Of a DNA stretch of 64,000 nt, positions 13,791 to 25,461 are shown in pieces (within the stretch, counting starts at the first letter, position 1; each line of letters begins with the position of its first letter). The notes below the pieces were generated by a model. That model was not told the DNA's origin. It saw only the letters and a program-made list of their open reading frames with translations, and searched no databases. Source of the DNA: Toxoplasma gondii ME49 (taxonomy: Eukaryota; Apicomplexa; Conoidasida; Eucoccidiorida; Sarcocystidae); contig NC_031474.1 in assembly GCF_000006565.2 (NCBI RefSeq), forward strand, positions 1,957,662 to 2,021,661, read 5' to 3'. Both the position numbers and the translations under genes were made by a program.

Positions 13791-14401
13791 CAGGTGGCTG
13801 TCGTTCCTCTAAGGAAGGGACAACAAAGCTCCGGAGAACGTCGCACGGCCCCGAGATAGGAGGTGAGCGATTGTGAAAGGAGGCCAAACTGCTGACACTG
13901 CAAATGCGGAATGGGGGGTAGAAACCAAATGCAAATCTAGCGAACAGTGGTGGGTGCGTGACTGCCCGGAACGGTGTCGCTAACAGGAGGTCAGGGTTGT
14001 TACCTTTTCTGTAAAGGTAACAAATGAACGCCCACAAACTTCCAAATGAATCTGAAAAAACTGTGTGGACATTTCGCCACTGACCATACGGTAAATAAAT
14101 GGACGGGAGAAGACGTCAACTGCAAAAGTTCCCGAAGAGCGTTCTACGAGCGGGACCGCACAAACATCAGTTTCTGAACTGCATTATTTTTAACACAAGC
14201 AGATACAACACAGCCAGCTGCAAAATGCGCCTCTTGGGAAAACTGGAAAAAGCATACTTGCATAAAGATGGCCCAGAAATTCAAAAGCCAACATTTCAAC
14301 TGTCTCTATTTGTTTAGCGTCTCAGACCCGCCGCTGGTTCGACGCGACCCATAGGTCCCCGACAAGCTATTCACCACCAACGAGTTTCTGGCGTCACAAA
14401 A

Positions 14402-14408
14402 AGAGACG
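14402..14408 (+). promoter_or_regulatory. Possible WGAGACG promoter element upstream of the perforin gene
   Basis: The heptamer AGAGACG lies about 610 bases upstream of the first perforin ATG. WGAGACG is a described Toxoplasma promoter word that works in both orientations. A 7-base match is expected by chance every few kilobases, so this is only a candidate. Confidence 0.22.
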
Positions 14409-16886
14409 CCAACTGCCCACCGCCGCGTTGTTGAAAGCTGAAGCCGTTTTTGCTTCTAAGCAACAAACACAATGGAAACGAGGGACTGACCGGCTGTCCT
14501 CGGCGTATCGAGGGGTGTTGTTTTGTCACCTGAAAACTGCGTGTAATCTTTTCTCAAGCCCGTCGCAAGAATTTGGCGACGCACCAACTACCTCCCTGCT
14601 CCTTTGTTTAATATGCGAAAACTGTCAGAGAGCTTTTGACGAGACACGATTCCTGATCACTAGATAAGCAGGTCGCGTAAACAGGACAACGCATAGTCGT
14701 TCTTTGTCCCTATAAACTGGTATCAATCGATAGATCGGTCAAGCACGCTCCCGAGACTTCCACTACATGACTCGCAAGGGTTCGGCTACAGTCAACTGAG
14801 CGGAGAAGGGGCTGAACAGCTTTCGACAACGAACGTCTCTTGATAGCTAGAACACGATCGTTTTTGTTCAACGTCTTTTATCACTCACAGAAGTGTATTT
14901 GCCTGCTTCATCATCAGGGTAGCGACTGAATCTCATGCTCAGCAGGATCGCAGCCAGGAGAACCAACTATGCGAGGTCCTACAGACTCGCCTTGACGCGG
15001 CACACATGTAACTCGTTTTCTTCGTACACGGTCGACACAAGCAAAGTCAATTGCGCTGAATGTCCACTCTTTCTACTTTTGTATGACAGGGGCACGAAGT
15101 CACTGTGGTCTCAGTAAAGCGTTGCGCGAATGGGAAGCATATCAGCTGTCCACTCGTACTACGGAAAAGACAGAAGAAAACATGAGGTCAATGTGAACAG
15201 GGTGATGCCACCTAGTTGTTGGCGGGTTCGTGTATCAGAGAGGATCGGGAAACGGTTTCGGGGAGCTGCCCAGTCCTCTACTGCTTGCTGTGGAATAAGC
15301 GACACCATAAAGTCACGTTTGGCCCGTAGCACAGCATCCTTTTTTCTCCCGAGACGACATGTGTGGAGCGTCACTGAGTGCGAGGTAATGAAGGACTGAC
15401 GAAATATGCTCAGTCTTCTTGGCTAGCAGAAAAGGTATAACGCACGCTAAACCAGGGCGGAACTGGACGCCTGAACCGGCGCCAGACAGTGCCACCAGAA
15501 GCTGAAGAGGCATGACAGCATTCATAAAAAATGTAGCACCCGAGAAACTCATTTGTCCCCATGGTAGCACATATCCGAGGATTACGAGCGAGCATGTGCT
15601 CATCTCCAGTAATACATATCCTAGAATTTGCCATGAAGAACTTCGGTGTCTGTATCTCGCAGCTGGAATCACACTCAGAAGCGTAGGTACTATAGCGCTA
15701 CGAAAGCACAGACGCTGCCTTTCCCCGCCTTCTTCTGGGTATATCCTCGTTTTGCCTTCCCGCTTGTCTTCGCATGCAGCAGATTCTTCTTCCTGAGGCG
15801 TTTGATTGGGCCACATAGTTATCTTCCACATAGTATTGCGAAATTTGGTCCTGTTCCCGCATCCTCCCGATCATCGTCTGCGTCAGTGCTGTCTGGCACT
15901 CCGGGTAGACGTCTCCACCTGTCAGGTGCCGTTTGATTGGTTTTCGTCCTTTGTTGTAGATTCCTACAGTTGATACCCCTAGCGAATGAGTGCTAACTTC
16001 AACAGTACATGCTATTCCGTTGGCTAAAAATGTTGCATCGTCCCTGCCGCGGAAGTCTGTTTTTTCGCGGTCATCCTTGACCGAAGATAAGAGCTGCCGA
16101 CAGTGCTACATTTAGGGTTTTACCACTACGGCCGCTTTCTCTGTGGTTCACAGCACACCTGTAACCACCACAAGTCTCCAAAAAACGTGTAGGTTGGAAA
16201 CCTTTCGCAGCACTTTATCTCGACTGTACCGTTCTCGCCCGGTTGCATGAGATTTCCACCCTCCACGTTGATGTGTTGGTAAAAAACGAAAATCCCCTAG
16301 CAGGGTGCTGTGTCAGGGATTCACTGCGGTAGGCTCGGCCCCCGCCACAGAAAGTCTGCTCGCCGCGGCTCTGTCTTGGGCACTGACTCCGGGGCAATGA
16401 TTAACTCAGTTGACTGGTACTGGGTTGCATATTCTGCGCAGCCCTAGCCAAATTCCTGAGACAAATCTGGTGTGTTCTATTCTAAAGCATGATGTGTATC
16501 CGTCACGCCAGAGGCTTGGCATGCGACATGTAAAAATGTCTTGGCAGCTCGCGACTCTTTCAGCTCTCAGCGTTGCTCGGCATTTGTCGCGAGGATGTCA
16601 TCTTCGTCCGCCCCCTTTCTCCGTCTTGCTCTGCGTCGCTGCAAAAAGTCTTCCACGGTCTTGCCTTCGCTGAAAAACGCCTGCCGTTGCACCGAATTGA
16701 ATAATTCACCGCCCTGAAAACGAAGCAACGCCCAAAAGTCGTGTATACCACCAGTGGCACTTCAGTCAAGCAAGCGTGACGCACTGCCCCACGCACATTG
16801 TCAGCTCCGCCTGCCACGAAGACCACCCCGGAAGTGCTGCCCGTGTTTCCATAAACGAAGTTACACGAGAATAACAACAATCCTCC

Positions 16887-16900
16887 CCCCCCCCCCCATG
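16887..16900. repeat. Homopolymer C run
   Basis: An uninterrupted run of about 13 C lies in the perforin-CWC25 spacer. Such runs are prone to sequencing and replication slippage. No coding role is seen. Confidence 0.8.
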
Positions 16901-17484
16901 AACTGTAGTCAGTCTTACTACTGAGACGCAGCCATTGTACACTTGGAACGGCATCCAGTGTGGACTTCACACGGCTCCGTTAATCAAATGAGTTCGTCGC
17001 GCCACCTCATGCACACATGCCGAAAACTCACATCGTGACAAACCCTAGACGATGGCTACCCGAGCACTGCCCACATTCAGAGGTGTAAGAGGGAAGCCTA
17101 AAAACGGACGGAAGTTGGAAAGATCCGAAACGCAACAGTTTTCTTTCGATTCTCGGTTTCGGGAGAAACGCGCATCCTTGCCTAGACAGCCGAGAGCCGC
17201 CTCATGAGACACCACGACTGCAGATACGTCAGTACAGTTGGAGGTGAAAGCCGTGTTACAGACTCAGATTCGCGTTGGAGCAGGGTCCCTTATTACCTGA
17301 TAATCTCGTACTCGCCGCAACGTGTACCAACCGTTGCATGCTCCAAGAAAAACGAAACAGAAACTCGAGAAATGCAGCTGCGAATTGCACGCTGGGAAGC
17401 CGAGCGACGACAGATGACAACAGCAGGAAAGGCAAGGGAATCCGCCTTTAGAGGCCCGCACGGAAAAGCGCAACAAGCGCGAGG

Positions 17485-20400
17485 TCACTTCGTTGTTGTC
17501 TCGAGGAAGCCATTTCTCACCTCAGTTTTCACTCGCCACTTTTGTTCCAGCTGTTCTTGGAGCGTCTCCTTCATCGCGAGCAGCTCGTGCTTTCGGGCTT
17601 TGTCCTCTTCGTGCCTGAAACAGAAAGGGAAAAACGACACAAGCAAGCAAGGCAGTCAATTGCATCTACTCCCCACATCGACCCCAAAAAGCATCTTTTC
17701 CCACAGATTCGGGCAGAAATGCAGCGGAGTTTCAGAACTCGGAAAGAAAAACACGCGAACAAAAAGCCTCGTGGAAAGCGAAAAAACGAGAGGCGTCCAC
17801 ACACGCATGCGGCGTCACTTCCGCTCCTTTCACGTTTCTTCCTCACCACTGTCACCGTACACAGTTCTTTGATGGAGGCACCGGAACGCATCGGAGGAGA
17901 AACACACACCCCTCGCCCCATCAATCTTTCGATGGAGTTCCATTTAACAAAGGGGAATATCCTGGAAAATACCATTCATTCCTACTCTAACTAGAGAGAT
18001 AGATGTTAACGGGAGCATCGAAGCGACTGCCAGCACCCGCCAGTCGAGTGACCCTCATCTCTACAGAGCGACAAATTTAGTTACAGGTGTCGCGCATGCG
18101 CATGGAAGCCACAACGACAGAGAAACTGTCTCGGCCTCCTGTTTGTTCACTTTCACAGCTGCAGAAACGTCTTTCCGACTCCAACTCGACACAACAGACG
18201 CCCCACATTGGACAGGTAACTGCCACTGGGGACTTTTATCTTCCCTTTCACCCTGGTGTGTTTCCTCGCTTTGCGAGTTCCGCTATCTTAGCACGGTTGC
18301 AAGAGTACTCAGTGTATCTGCGAGATGTTTCCAACTCCAACAGTGTCCCCGCATCTTTGTCGCTGTCTCTTTGTCTCCTCTTTGTCTCTCCATTCCGCTT
18401 TCTCTTACCGCAGTCCCGCCTCCCTCATCTGCTGGAGTTTTTGGTCTGCCTCGCTTTGGCTTCCGCCTCCTTCGTTCTTCGCTTTCTCTTCTCGTTCTCG
18501 TCGCTCTCTCACTGCCTGGTCAATGGCCGCGTTGCGAGCTGCAATCGCTCTGTAAATGTTCACACAACCAAGAGACAGCGAGGAGCGCGGGATGCATGCA
18601 ACGAGCTACATGCGGTCTACCACGAGTCTCTTTCCTTGATGTGAGCTTCTTCTGCACAGCTCCGCACAAGAAGGATGTCCATGAGTGCATCTGGAAGAGG
18701 GCTCTCGGCTAGTCAGTTTCACATTTTCGACGCTCGCTTTTCAGAGAAAACTACTGGGGGATTGGAGTGGTGATGACGGTGAAACTCAGTCCACACCACG
18801 AGAGATCCGACTGGCACCGACACATGCAGATATTGCTTGAAAGCCGAAAACAAACGAGAGGTAGCAGAAGAAACTGGAGGCATGAATCGACGAAATCCTC
18901 CCTCTCGATACGTGGCTATCAGGCAGACCAGCTTTGAAGATAAACTGCAGCTTGAACTACTTCTTCAAGTTGACACCTCCCCTTCGAAACGTAAGTGATG
19001 AACGAATAACACCCACCGTTCGGTCCCCAGCCTTCACCCCGAAGCCTAACGGCAAGTCTCCTTCTGTATTCATATATGCATACATATCTACATGTATAAG
19101 AACATCTAGTTACATGCCATTTGGGAACGGTGATTACGTGGAGATTTGAATGTGAACACGTAGGCTTTCTGGCGTGACGCGTTACGCAAACACTGTTTCC
19201 TTCGTGCTGAAAGTTTGGGAGTCTCCTGTTATGCGTTCGACTTTTCCTCTCTGTCTCGCCGTCTCCAAGGTCCCTGTATCCCCGTCTTCTTTGGCCCATG
19301 TCTTGGCCACTATCCCTTTTCATTAATCTTGACCTATTCCAGGTTTCTGCTTCTTCGAGTCCCTCTGCCCGCTCCTCGTTTCGTTGTTCGCTGTCGCCTT
19401 TCCTTCATTCGCTCGCCTACGCCTTCTGTTGGGCTTCTCGCTGCTCCTGAAGGACGCGCGCCTTCTCCTGGATCGCTGCAGGGGGAGCAATCTCATCGGT
19501 GACACCGAAGGCTTCCGTCTGAATCGCCGCAACGTCAGGCCGAGCAGGCCCGTAGACTCTCCGGGTGGCTTTCTCAGCTTCGTTCGCAGAGGCAGGCGAG
19601 GCCGATGCTTGCTCGCGTTTCACTGGAAGAAGCATAGGCTCTTTCTTGACAGCAGGCGCCTCCTGAACTGTGCGCTTCTCCTCAGGTGGCGGCTGAAGCG
19701 TCGACCGCCTTCTGGATCGCGAAGGAGACGACGAGGACGAAGAAGACGAAGAAAATGAGTCACTCCCTTCGCTGTGCTTGCTTCTCCGTCGGTGCCTGTC
19801 TCGGCGTCGCGCGTCAGGCGACGAAGATGAGCGTCTGGCTCTTCTTGATCGTCCACGTTGTTCTCGCTCTCCTCGCCTTCCCCGGTCGCCGGAGACGGAA
19901 CGACTGGACCTGGAAGGCGCCTCTGCGCTTTGCCTCCGTCTGCACGAGCTTCTGGAGTCTCCAAATCTTGACCCGCGGACGCATGCATTGAAAAAGCCGC
20001 GCCCTTCGCGCCTCTCTCTCGCGGGCTCCTCTTTGAGTCTGCCCCACTCGTGGCCACCGCGTCGCTCCCCTTGTCTTGAGTCCTCGTACCTCTCTCGCCT
20101 TCTCTCCTCTCGGTATCCGCTGTCTTCGTCGCTGGAGTATCGGCTGCGTCTCCGCGCCTCTTGATCGGCTTCTTCCTTTCGTCGCCGTCGCTTCCTCTCC
20201 TTCAGTTTCTTCTGCAGCTTGCGTTCGCGTTTTCGCTCGCGGCGTCGCCTTTTCTCCTCCTCCTCTAGGCGCCGTCTCTCCCGCCGTTCCGCCTCTCTCT
20301 GCCGGAGCAGCGGGTTCGCCTCCTGGATCTTCTTTTGCGTGATCTCGGCCTGCTTGATCAGAAACAACGGGTCCTCTCGCAGCTTCCGCAGCGTGTCATC

Positions 20401-20797
20401 GCTCGCGCGCAGCAGAGATCCTTCCGGCAGAAACAGTGAGGCGCTCTGGACCTCACCCTGTCGCTCCCGCCCCCCCCGCGCGGCCGCAACTTGGTCCGCT
20501 CGAGATGCAGACGCCGAAGACGCAGACGGCGCCTCGAGCGGCTTCCCCAGGAGATATGCTTCTCTTGCCGCCTCCTGCGCCTCCTTCTGCCCCTTCGGCT
20601 CGTCGTACAGCCACTCCAAACCCGCAGCCGCCACCACCGCCGCTTGCTTCGAAATCAAACCTGCGTCTGCCTGAAAGGAACACACACGTATCTCTGCCAT
20701 TCGCTCTCCAGACAGTCAAATCCACACAAAACGCAAACAAACATATACGGTAGGGTGCACACGCACATACACATATATATATATATATAAAGTATAC

Positions 20798-20831
<34 letters not shown>

Positions 20832-20832
20832 C

Positions 20833-20868
<36 letters not shown>

Positions 20869-21617
20869 CATATAGAAGAACATGCATGTATGTAAGTATA
20901 TGGAAGAGATACATATCGTGCTGTTTGGGAGGGACTGTGGTCTTTCGAGTCTGAACGCAGTGAAATTCTCTATTTCGCATGTTCAGTTGAGAGGTGTGTT
21001 GACGATCTTCTCACGAGACGGGGCCATGGGGAATGTCTCTTTATTTAGTTGTGTCTGCGCAATGTTATACATAAGCCCAGACCATAAATATCTCCACAAA
21101 TCGACTCAAGCAGCCAGATCTGAACGGAAAGACCCATACGCTTACACACGCATATATACACATCATTTCATATATATATATATATGCGTGTGTGTTTATG
21201 TGAATATAGAGTATCCAGATACAGTTGCATAAATTTCGGATACATACGGCAATTTGTATCCATTTGTGTGTGTAAGCATGCGTGGATTCGATGTCTTCAT
21301 TTGAAGTTTCTTCTGTAATGTGCAGGAGAAAGACGTTCAGGCAATCCACGTGGACAGAAAATACTGGGCAGTTGACGCGGCGTCTCGTTGAATACATCCC
21401 AGAAATAGTAAGAAGAGAATGGAGTGGCCTCCCCCATTTTTACCTGCAGTTTTCGGAGCTGCAGCTGCGCTCGATCTTTCTGAAGCTGTCGAAGTCTGTC
21501 GGCCTCTCCAGCCGGTAAGGACTCGCCGCCTCCACCGTCGCCGCCCCGCGTACCATTCTGGGCCGCCGCATGCGCCTCCGCCTCGGCGACAGCTCGCTTT
21601 AGCTGGTGAGGCAGCAT
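17485..21617 (-). CDS. CWC25: Pre-mRNA splicing factor CWC25 homologue
   Basis: CWC25 joins the activated spliceosome for the first transesterification step in the nucleus. Exons from 5' to 3': 21444-21617, 19421-20670, 18409-18549, 17485-17614; total 564 residues, all phases consistent. Family hallmarks lie in exon 2: LEWLYDEP near the start (human LDWMYQGP), then YLLGKPLE, then SLFLPEGSLL and LREDPLFLIKQ (human IREDPLFIIRK). A long Arg/Glu coiled and RS-like stretch follows, with SR-rich segments and a Ser run. The C-terminal exons carry KLQQMREAGLR and HEEDKARKHELL, resembling the end of animal CWC25. The proposed start at ATG 21615-21617 gives no copy of the usual N-terminal LNLKKSWHP box, so a further upstream exon may be missing. 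The last exon may instead be spliced at GTGAG (17516-17520), in which case the last 11 residues change. The 1.2 kb central exon is much longer than in yeast. Confidence 0.85.
20771..20866. repeat. (TA)n microsatellite pair in CWC25 intron 1
   Basis: Two TA tracts separated by a short GA tract lie in the first intron of the CWC25 gene (20671-21443). Smaller TA/CA tracts follow at 21168-21186. Such tracts occur only in introns and spacers in this window. Confidence 0.85.
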
Positions 21618-24600
21618 CGTGAGACGACGAGAGCAGACGCTAATTCGGACTCCAGATACAGCAGCGCAAACAGTCAGAGAGACACACTCGCGGTAGATGA
21701 GGAGGCAGAGCAGCAGCCGTAACCGAGACGAGAAGCGTCGTGGAGAGAGCTTGTGACGCACGCAAGGCCAGCAGACAGCGAAAAAAAGTGAAGAAGGAGC
21801 AGAGGGAGCATGGAGAAGAGAGAGTGACAGAGAAGAAAGGGGAAGGCGACGCCTCTCGCTGCGCCTAGCAGACAGACATGGGGAGCAGGGAGGTCACGCA
21901 GAGGCAGAAGAGAAACAAGAGAAAGTCAAAGGGAATCGAAACCCGGCGCGAAGCGGAGAGGAGGGCCTCTCCATTCTGCCGATTCCCAGAGGTTCGACAA
22001 ACGAGACAGCGGAGGAGAAAACCGAGAGGTAAAACTCTCGCGAAAGAAAAGCAGAAAAGACACACAGGCGAAAGCTCGAAAATAATATGGGGAGACAGCA
22101 AAGAAGGGTCGGCGTAGAAAGAAGCAACTTCAAGAATGAACGACGTCGCAGGTCTTTGCTGGACGCGATACTGCATGCGACGAATGCGGAGGCCACAAAG
22201 CGTTGTAGACGAAAAGACGACTCAGAACGCGACAAGTCTTTCTTCGAATTCAGGCCTCAGAATGTCGCAGCGAAAAGAAAACGTAAAGTCGTGAAAATGG
22301 AGGAACGAGATATAGTAGATGCAGAAGGAGGGTCGACTTGATTTAAAAAGTGAAGGCCGAGCATGGCAGGAGCTCGCCGAGAAACCTGGCGGTTGCTCCA
22401 CACAACTCAACACATGCCACACGGAAAAAATACGGCAGACGCCGGAACTGAACAATTCTTGCGAAGAAAGTCGAAAATCCAGTCCAGAGACGGCTGCGAA
22501 GCGGCGTCTTTCCGCTCCGAAGTCCGCTGCGCATGCGTACATGCGTTGCCGCTGCCGCGTGAGTTTCGAGGCGAAAACACAGAGGTCCACGAAACGCGAG
22601 AAGCAGCCCGAAAGGTTTTCGGCATAAACGGGACAGTCTCCGTTCCTCCCCCATTGTTTCGCCGCGAGATCGAACTGTGTATCGCAGAAAAAATTGACGG
22701 ACACTCCACTCGACTTGGCAGCTTTCTGCACACTGGTGACTGCGAGTCTCCAGTCTCGAGTGGATGTACACCCGACAGGTGTGCAGAGCGACACGCGAAT
22801 GAATCGTTTCCGTTTCCCCTCACAAGGAGGAATCGAGACTCCACGAATCTCTGGACTCAATCGCTGCGCTCTCCCCGAATGGCACTTCCTTCTCGCTTCT
22901 CTCCCGTCTGGTCTGCAAAGAAAGCAAGGAAAATCGCTCCCGTCTGGTCTGCAAAGAAAGCAAGGAAAATCGCTCCCGTCTGTCGCTTCAGGTCGTCGCC
23001 GAAACGCAAGCTGTTGTGTTGACGGAGAGTGCGACCTGCCTGCTGCCACCCCGTCGTTCTGCAGCGAAACTCTCCTCAGTTGCTGCTTGGCTTGACTTCA
23101 GAGGGCCTCGGTCTTCACAAAAGTCGAACACGTGGAAGGAAGGCTGTGGTCCTTTGCATTGAGGCAAAAAAGCAGCAACACACGCCTGCTATTCGTGCAC
23201 AGCGTCGCTTCCCGTATGCGCTCTGGCACGTAGATATACCACTTTGGAATGTGTAAAGGGCGTCGCAATGCAATTGTTGTCTCAGAAAAAGGTAGTTCAA
23301 GTGAACCTAAAAATCCCGTTTTATATACAATGTGTACATGGAGCCTAGGTCTAGTTGTTTTCCCGTTTGTGCTGCATGCATGGCGAGTTGAATTATGATT
23401 TTGGTGCAAGTAGCGTCGCAAAGCATAGGCAAGTCCGTCTATTTTGAAGCTATTCTCTTTTACCATACTTCTACTACAAGCGCGACGATACACATATACT
23501 TTCAAATATATATATATATATATGCACGCACAACAGCTTTTACAGGAACTTGTGTTTTTGGCTAGAGTTCGCGACTTCGATACAAAGGCGAAGACTCTGG
23601 AAAAGATGAAAAACGCACACGCTCGAGAGAGCCACAGGTTACACCAGAGGATTCGCACTTAGGACGCGTTTTCTGGTCAAAAGACGTTCAATCTCTGAAG
23701 CTGAGGCAATAGACGCGCCGCTCTTCAGATAAATGTGCAGCACTATCTCCGATCTCAGCCTAGCTTTACACATACATTTGAATATATAAACACATATTTA
23801 TGATTTCGTGGATGTGGTGCAAGAGACGTGAAGGCCTGTCTCAGAATATTCTGCATCTGGTCCTTTTCACACCTAGTATTTTGGTGGGTTTTCCATATGG
23901 CAAGACAAATGGTTCCCATTTCTCCGTTTCATGAGACTTCGCTGAAAAAGCTGGCGTGTGCTCGCTTCAACAGAGCGTCTGCAACAGCACAGCGCCCTTC
24001 TACAGTGCCACTGCGCATTCCGAGCTCGGTAAAGAGAACTGTGTCTGCTTCACAGAAGTGCAGCTGCGTTCTCAAGTGTGAGGTATCTCAAGTCTCATGA
24101 GGTGACTCTCCCTCCTGCACCTTGCGGAGTTTCGCATGCGCTGCTGTTCTGCTTTCCTCTCCTCATCTGGGAAAACGAGACGCGGCGAAAGGGCACTCCG
24201 GCAGTTCTCTACACAGAGGCCCAGTGTTGATGACTGCATGCAACCACAGAGGTCGCTTGACAACTTCACACACGTAGAAACGAATCTGCATCGCCGAGAG
24301 GCCTTCCTGCGCTCTCAGGCGTCCCCGCACGTGATCGAGAGACATGTGAAACGCGCGACGACGCGAAGGCGAGACCGTGTTGCTTCTGAGAGCCTACGCT
24401 GTCTGTACAGGCGAGTTCCACGGAGCCGCAGAGGCACTCAAGAGCTCTCGAACTTCGAAGAAACTTCGTTGGTGCACTCAGCAGATGGGAAGCTCTCCTT
24501 CTCGGCTCGCGTGGCAACGCCTGAGTCCAAGCCTTTCTCCATTCTCTTCCGACCCGCAACTTGCCAGATAACCATCTGGAAATAAACGCACTCGGAGACT

Positions 24601-25183
24601 TCTTTTGCCTGTCATGTCTCGCCAATTCTTTCTCCTGTCCCTCCTTCGACTTGTGGTTCTTCGTTCTTCCCTCTGCTTTTCTTTCTCTCTGCTCCCCGCG
24701 CTCTTCTTTCCTTCTTCTCGTTCTTCGTGTTGGAGTTCCCGCTCTCTTCAGAAGCATCCACTTGGCTCTCCAACAGCGCGACACAGGCCACAGAGCCCAG
24801 GAGAGACTGCTGGGTGCATGCGCGGGGATCTGACCCAGAGAAACAGGAGAACCTGTCAACGGCGCTCTGAAAGCGAAGTGCTCACAAAAGAATCCCTTTC
24901 GGCCCACTTTCTCACAAGTAAACTGCAGAAACGGAGCATTTAATCCCTTGTCACGCACTGCAGAAAGTCATAACCCCGCCTGCCGGTTGCAGCGGAAACA
25001 AGACTCGAAGGGACACAACCCCGCCTCCACTGGCGGGTGTATATACAGGGGTATATACACTAATTAGTTCTCATATACCTAAATATAAATATACATAACT
25101 GTACAGATACATATACACTTGTACACCTCTGGTTATTCTGTGCAAGCGTGCAGAGAGACTTCGTTGCGCCTTTCGTCGACGCG
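21618..25183. other. Spacer between the CWC25 start and the GCN2-like kinase end
   Basis: About 3.6 kb. The first 1.5 kb is GC-rich and open in several frames (for example minus 22222-23049), but no motif, no conserved splice chain and no CWC25 N-terminal box was found. A TGAGACG word lies directly upstream of the CWC25 ATG (21620-21626). TA tracts occur near 23506-23523. The region 24100-24960 is also open on both strands, and 25056-25120 carries TATACA-type repeats. A missing first CWC25 exon could lie here. Confidence 0.5.
22901..22972. repeat. 36-base direct repeat, two copies
   Basis: Two identical adjacent 36-base units (22901-22936 and 22937-22972) begin CTCCCGTCTGG and end GGAAAATCG. 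The start of a third copy follows at 22973. The length is a multiple of three, so both strands stay open through it, but no gene is supported here. Confidence 0.85.
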
Positions 25184-25423
25184 CTAGGACGCTTTCGGGC
25201 CTCCCACAGCTGCGGCGAGGAACGCCACTGCGTCGTTCACAGAGGTCAGGACCTGGAAAGCAAACGATGACACAGCAAATAACTCCGAACCTCACCCGTG
25301 AAACGTTTTCAAAGCCAAGCAAAGTCACGCGCACTGCGCGCGCCTTCGTCCACACACGAACACAGTGTTATCGCTTCATCTCTCTGCATCCACACGAATA
25401 TATACATACACACATACATACAT

Positions 25424-25461
<38 letters not shown>

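Larger units (their letters stand above)
13791..17484. other. Upstream region of the perforin gene and downstream region of the CWC25 gene
   Basis: About 3.7 kb without convincing exons on either strand. It is AT-richer than the genes to its right, contains a poly-C run near 16887-16900, and lacks (TA)n tracts. It should contain the perforin promoter, and near its right end the 3' untranslated region of the CWC25 gene. Short open frames (for example 15130-15399 and 16560-16970) show no domain and no splice consistency. Confidence 0.55.

Noticed and set aside
22222..23049. 275-residue minus-strand frame upstream of CWC25
   Set aside because: Cys/Arg/Phe-rich with no motif, carries a recent tandem duplication, and no border links it to the CWC25 exons.
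24266..24958. 230-residue minus-strand frame between CWC25 and the kinase
   Set aside because: No domain and no splice connection to the kinase, whose last exon ends with a stop at 25184.
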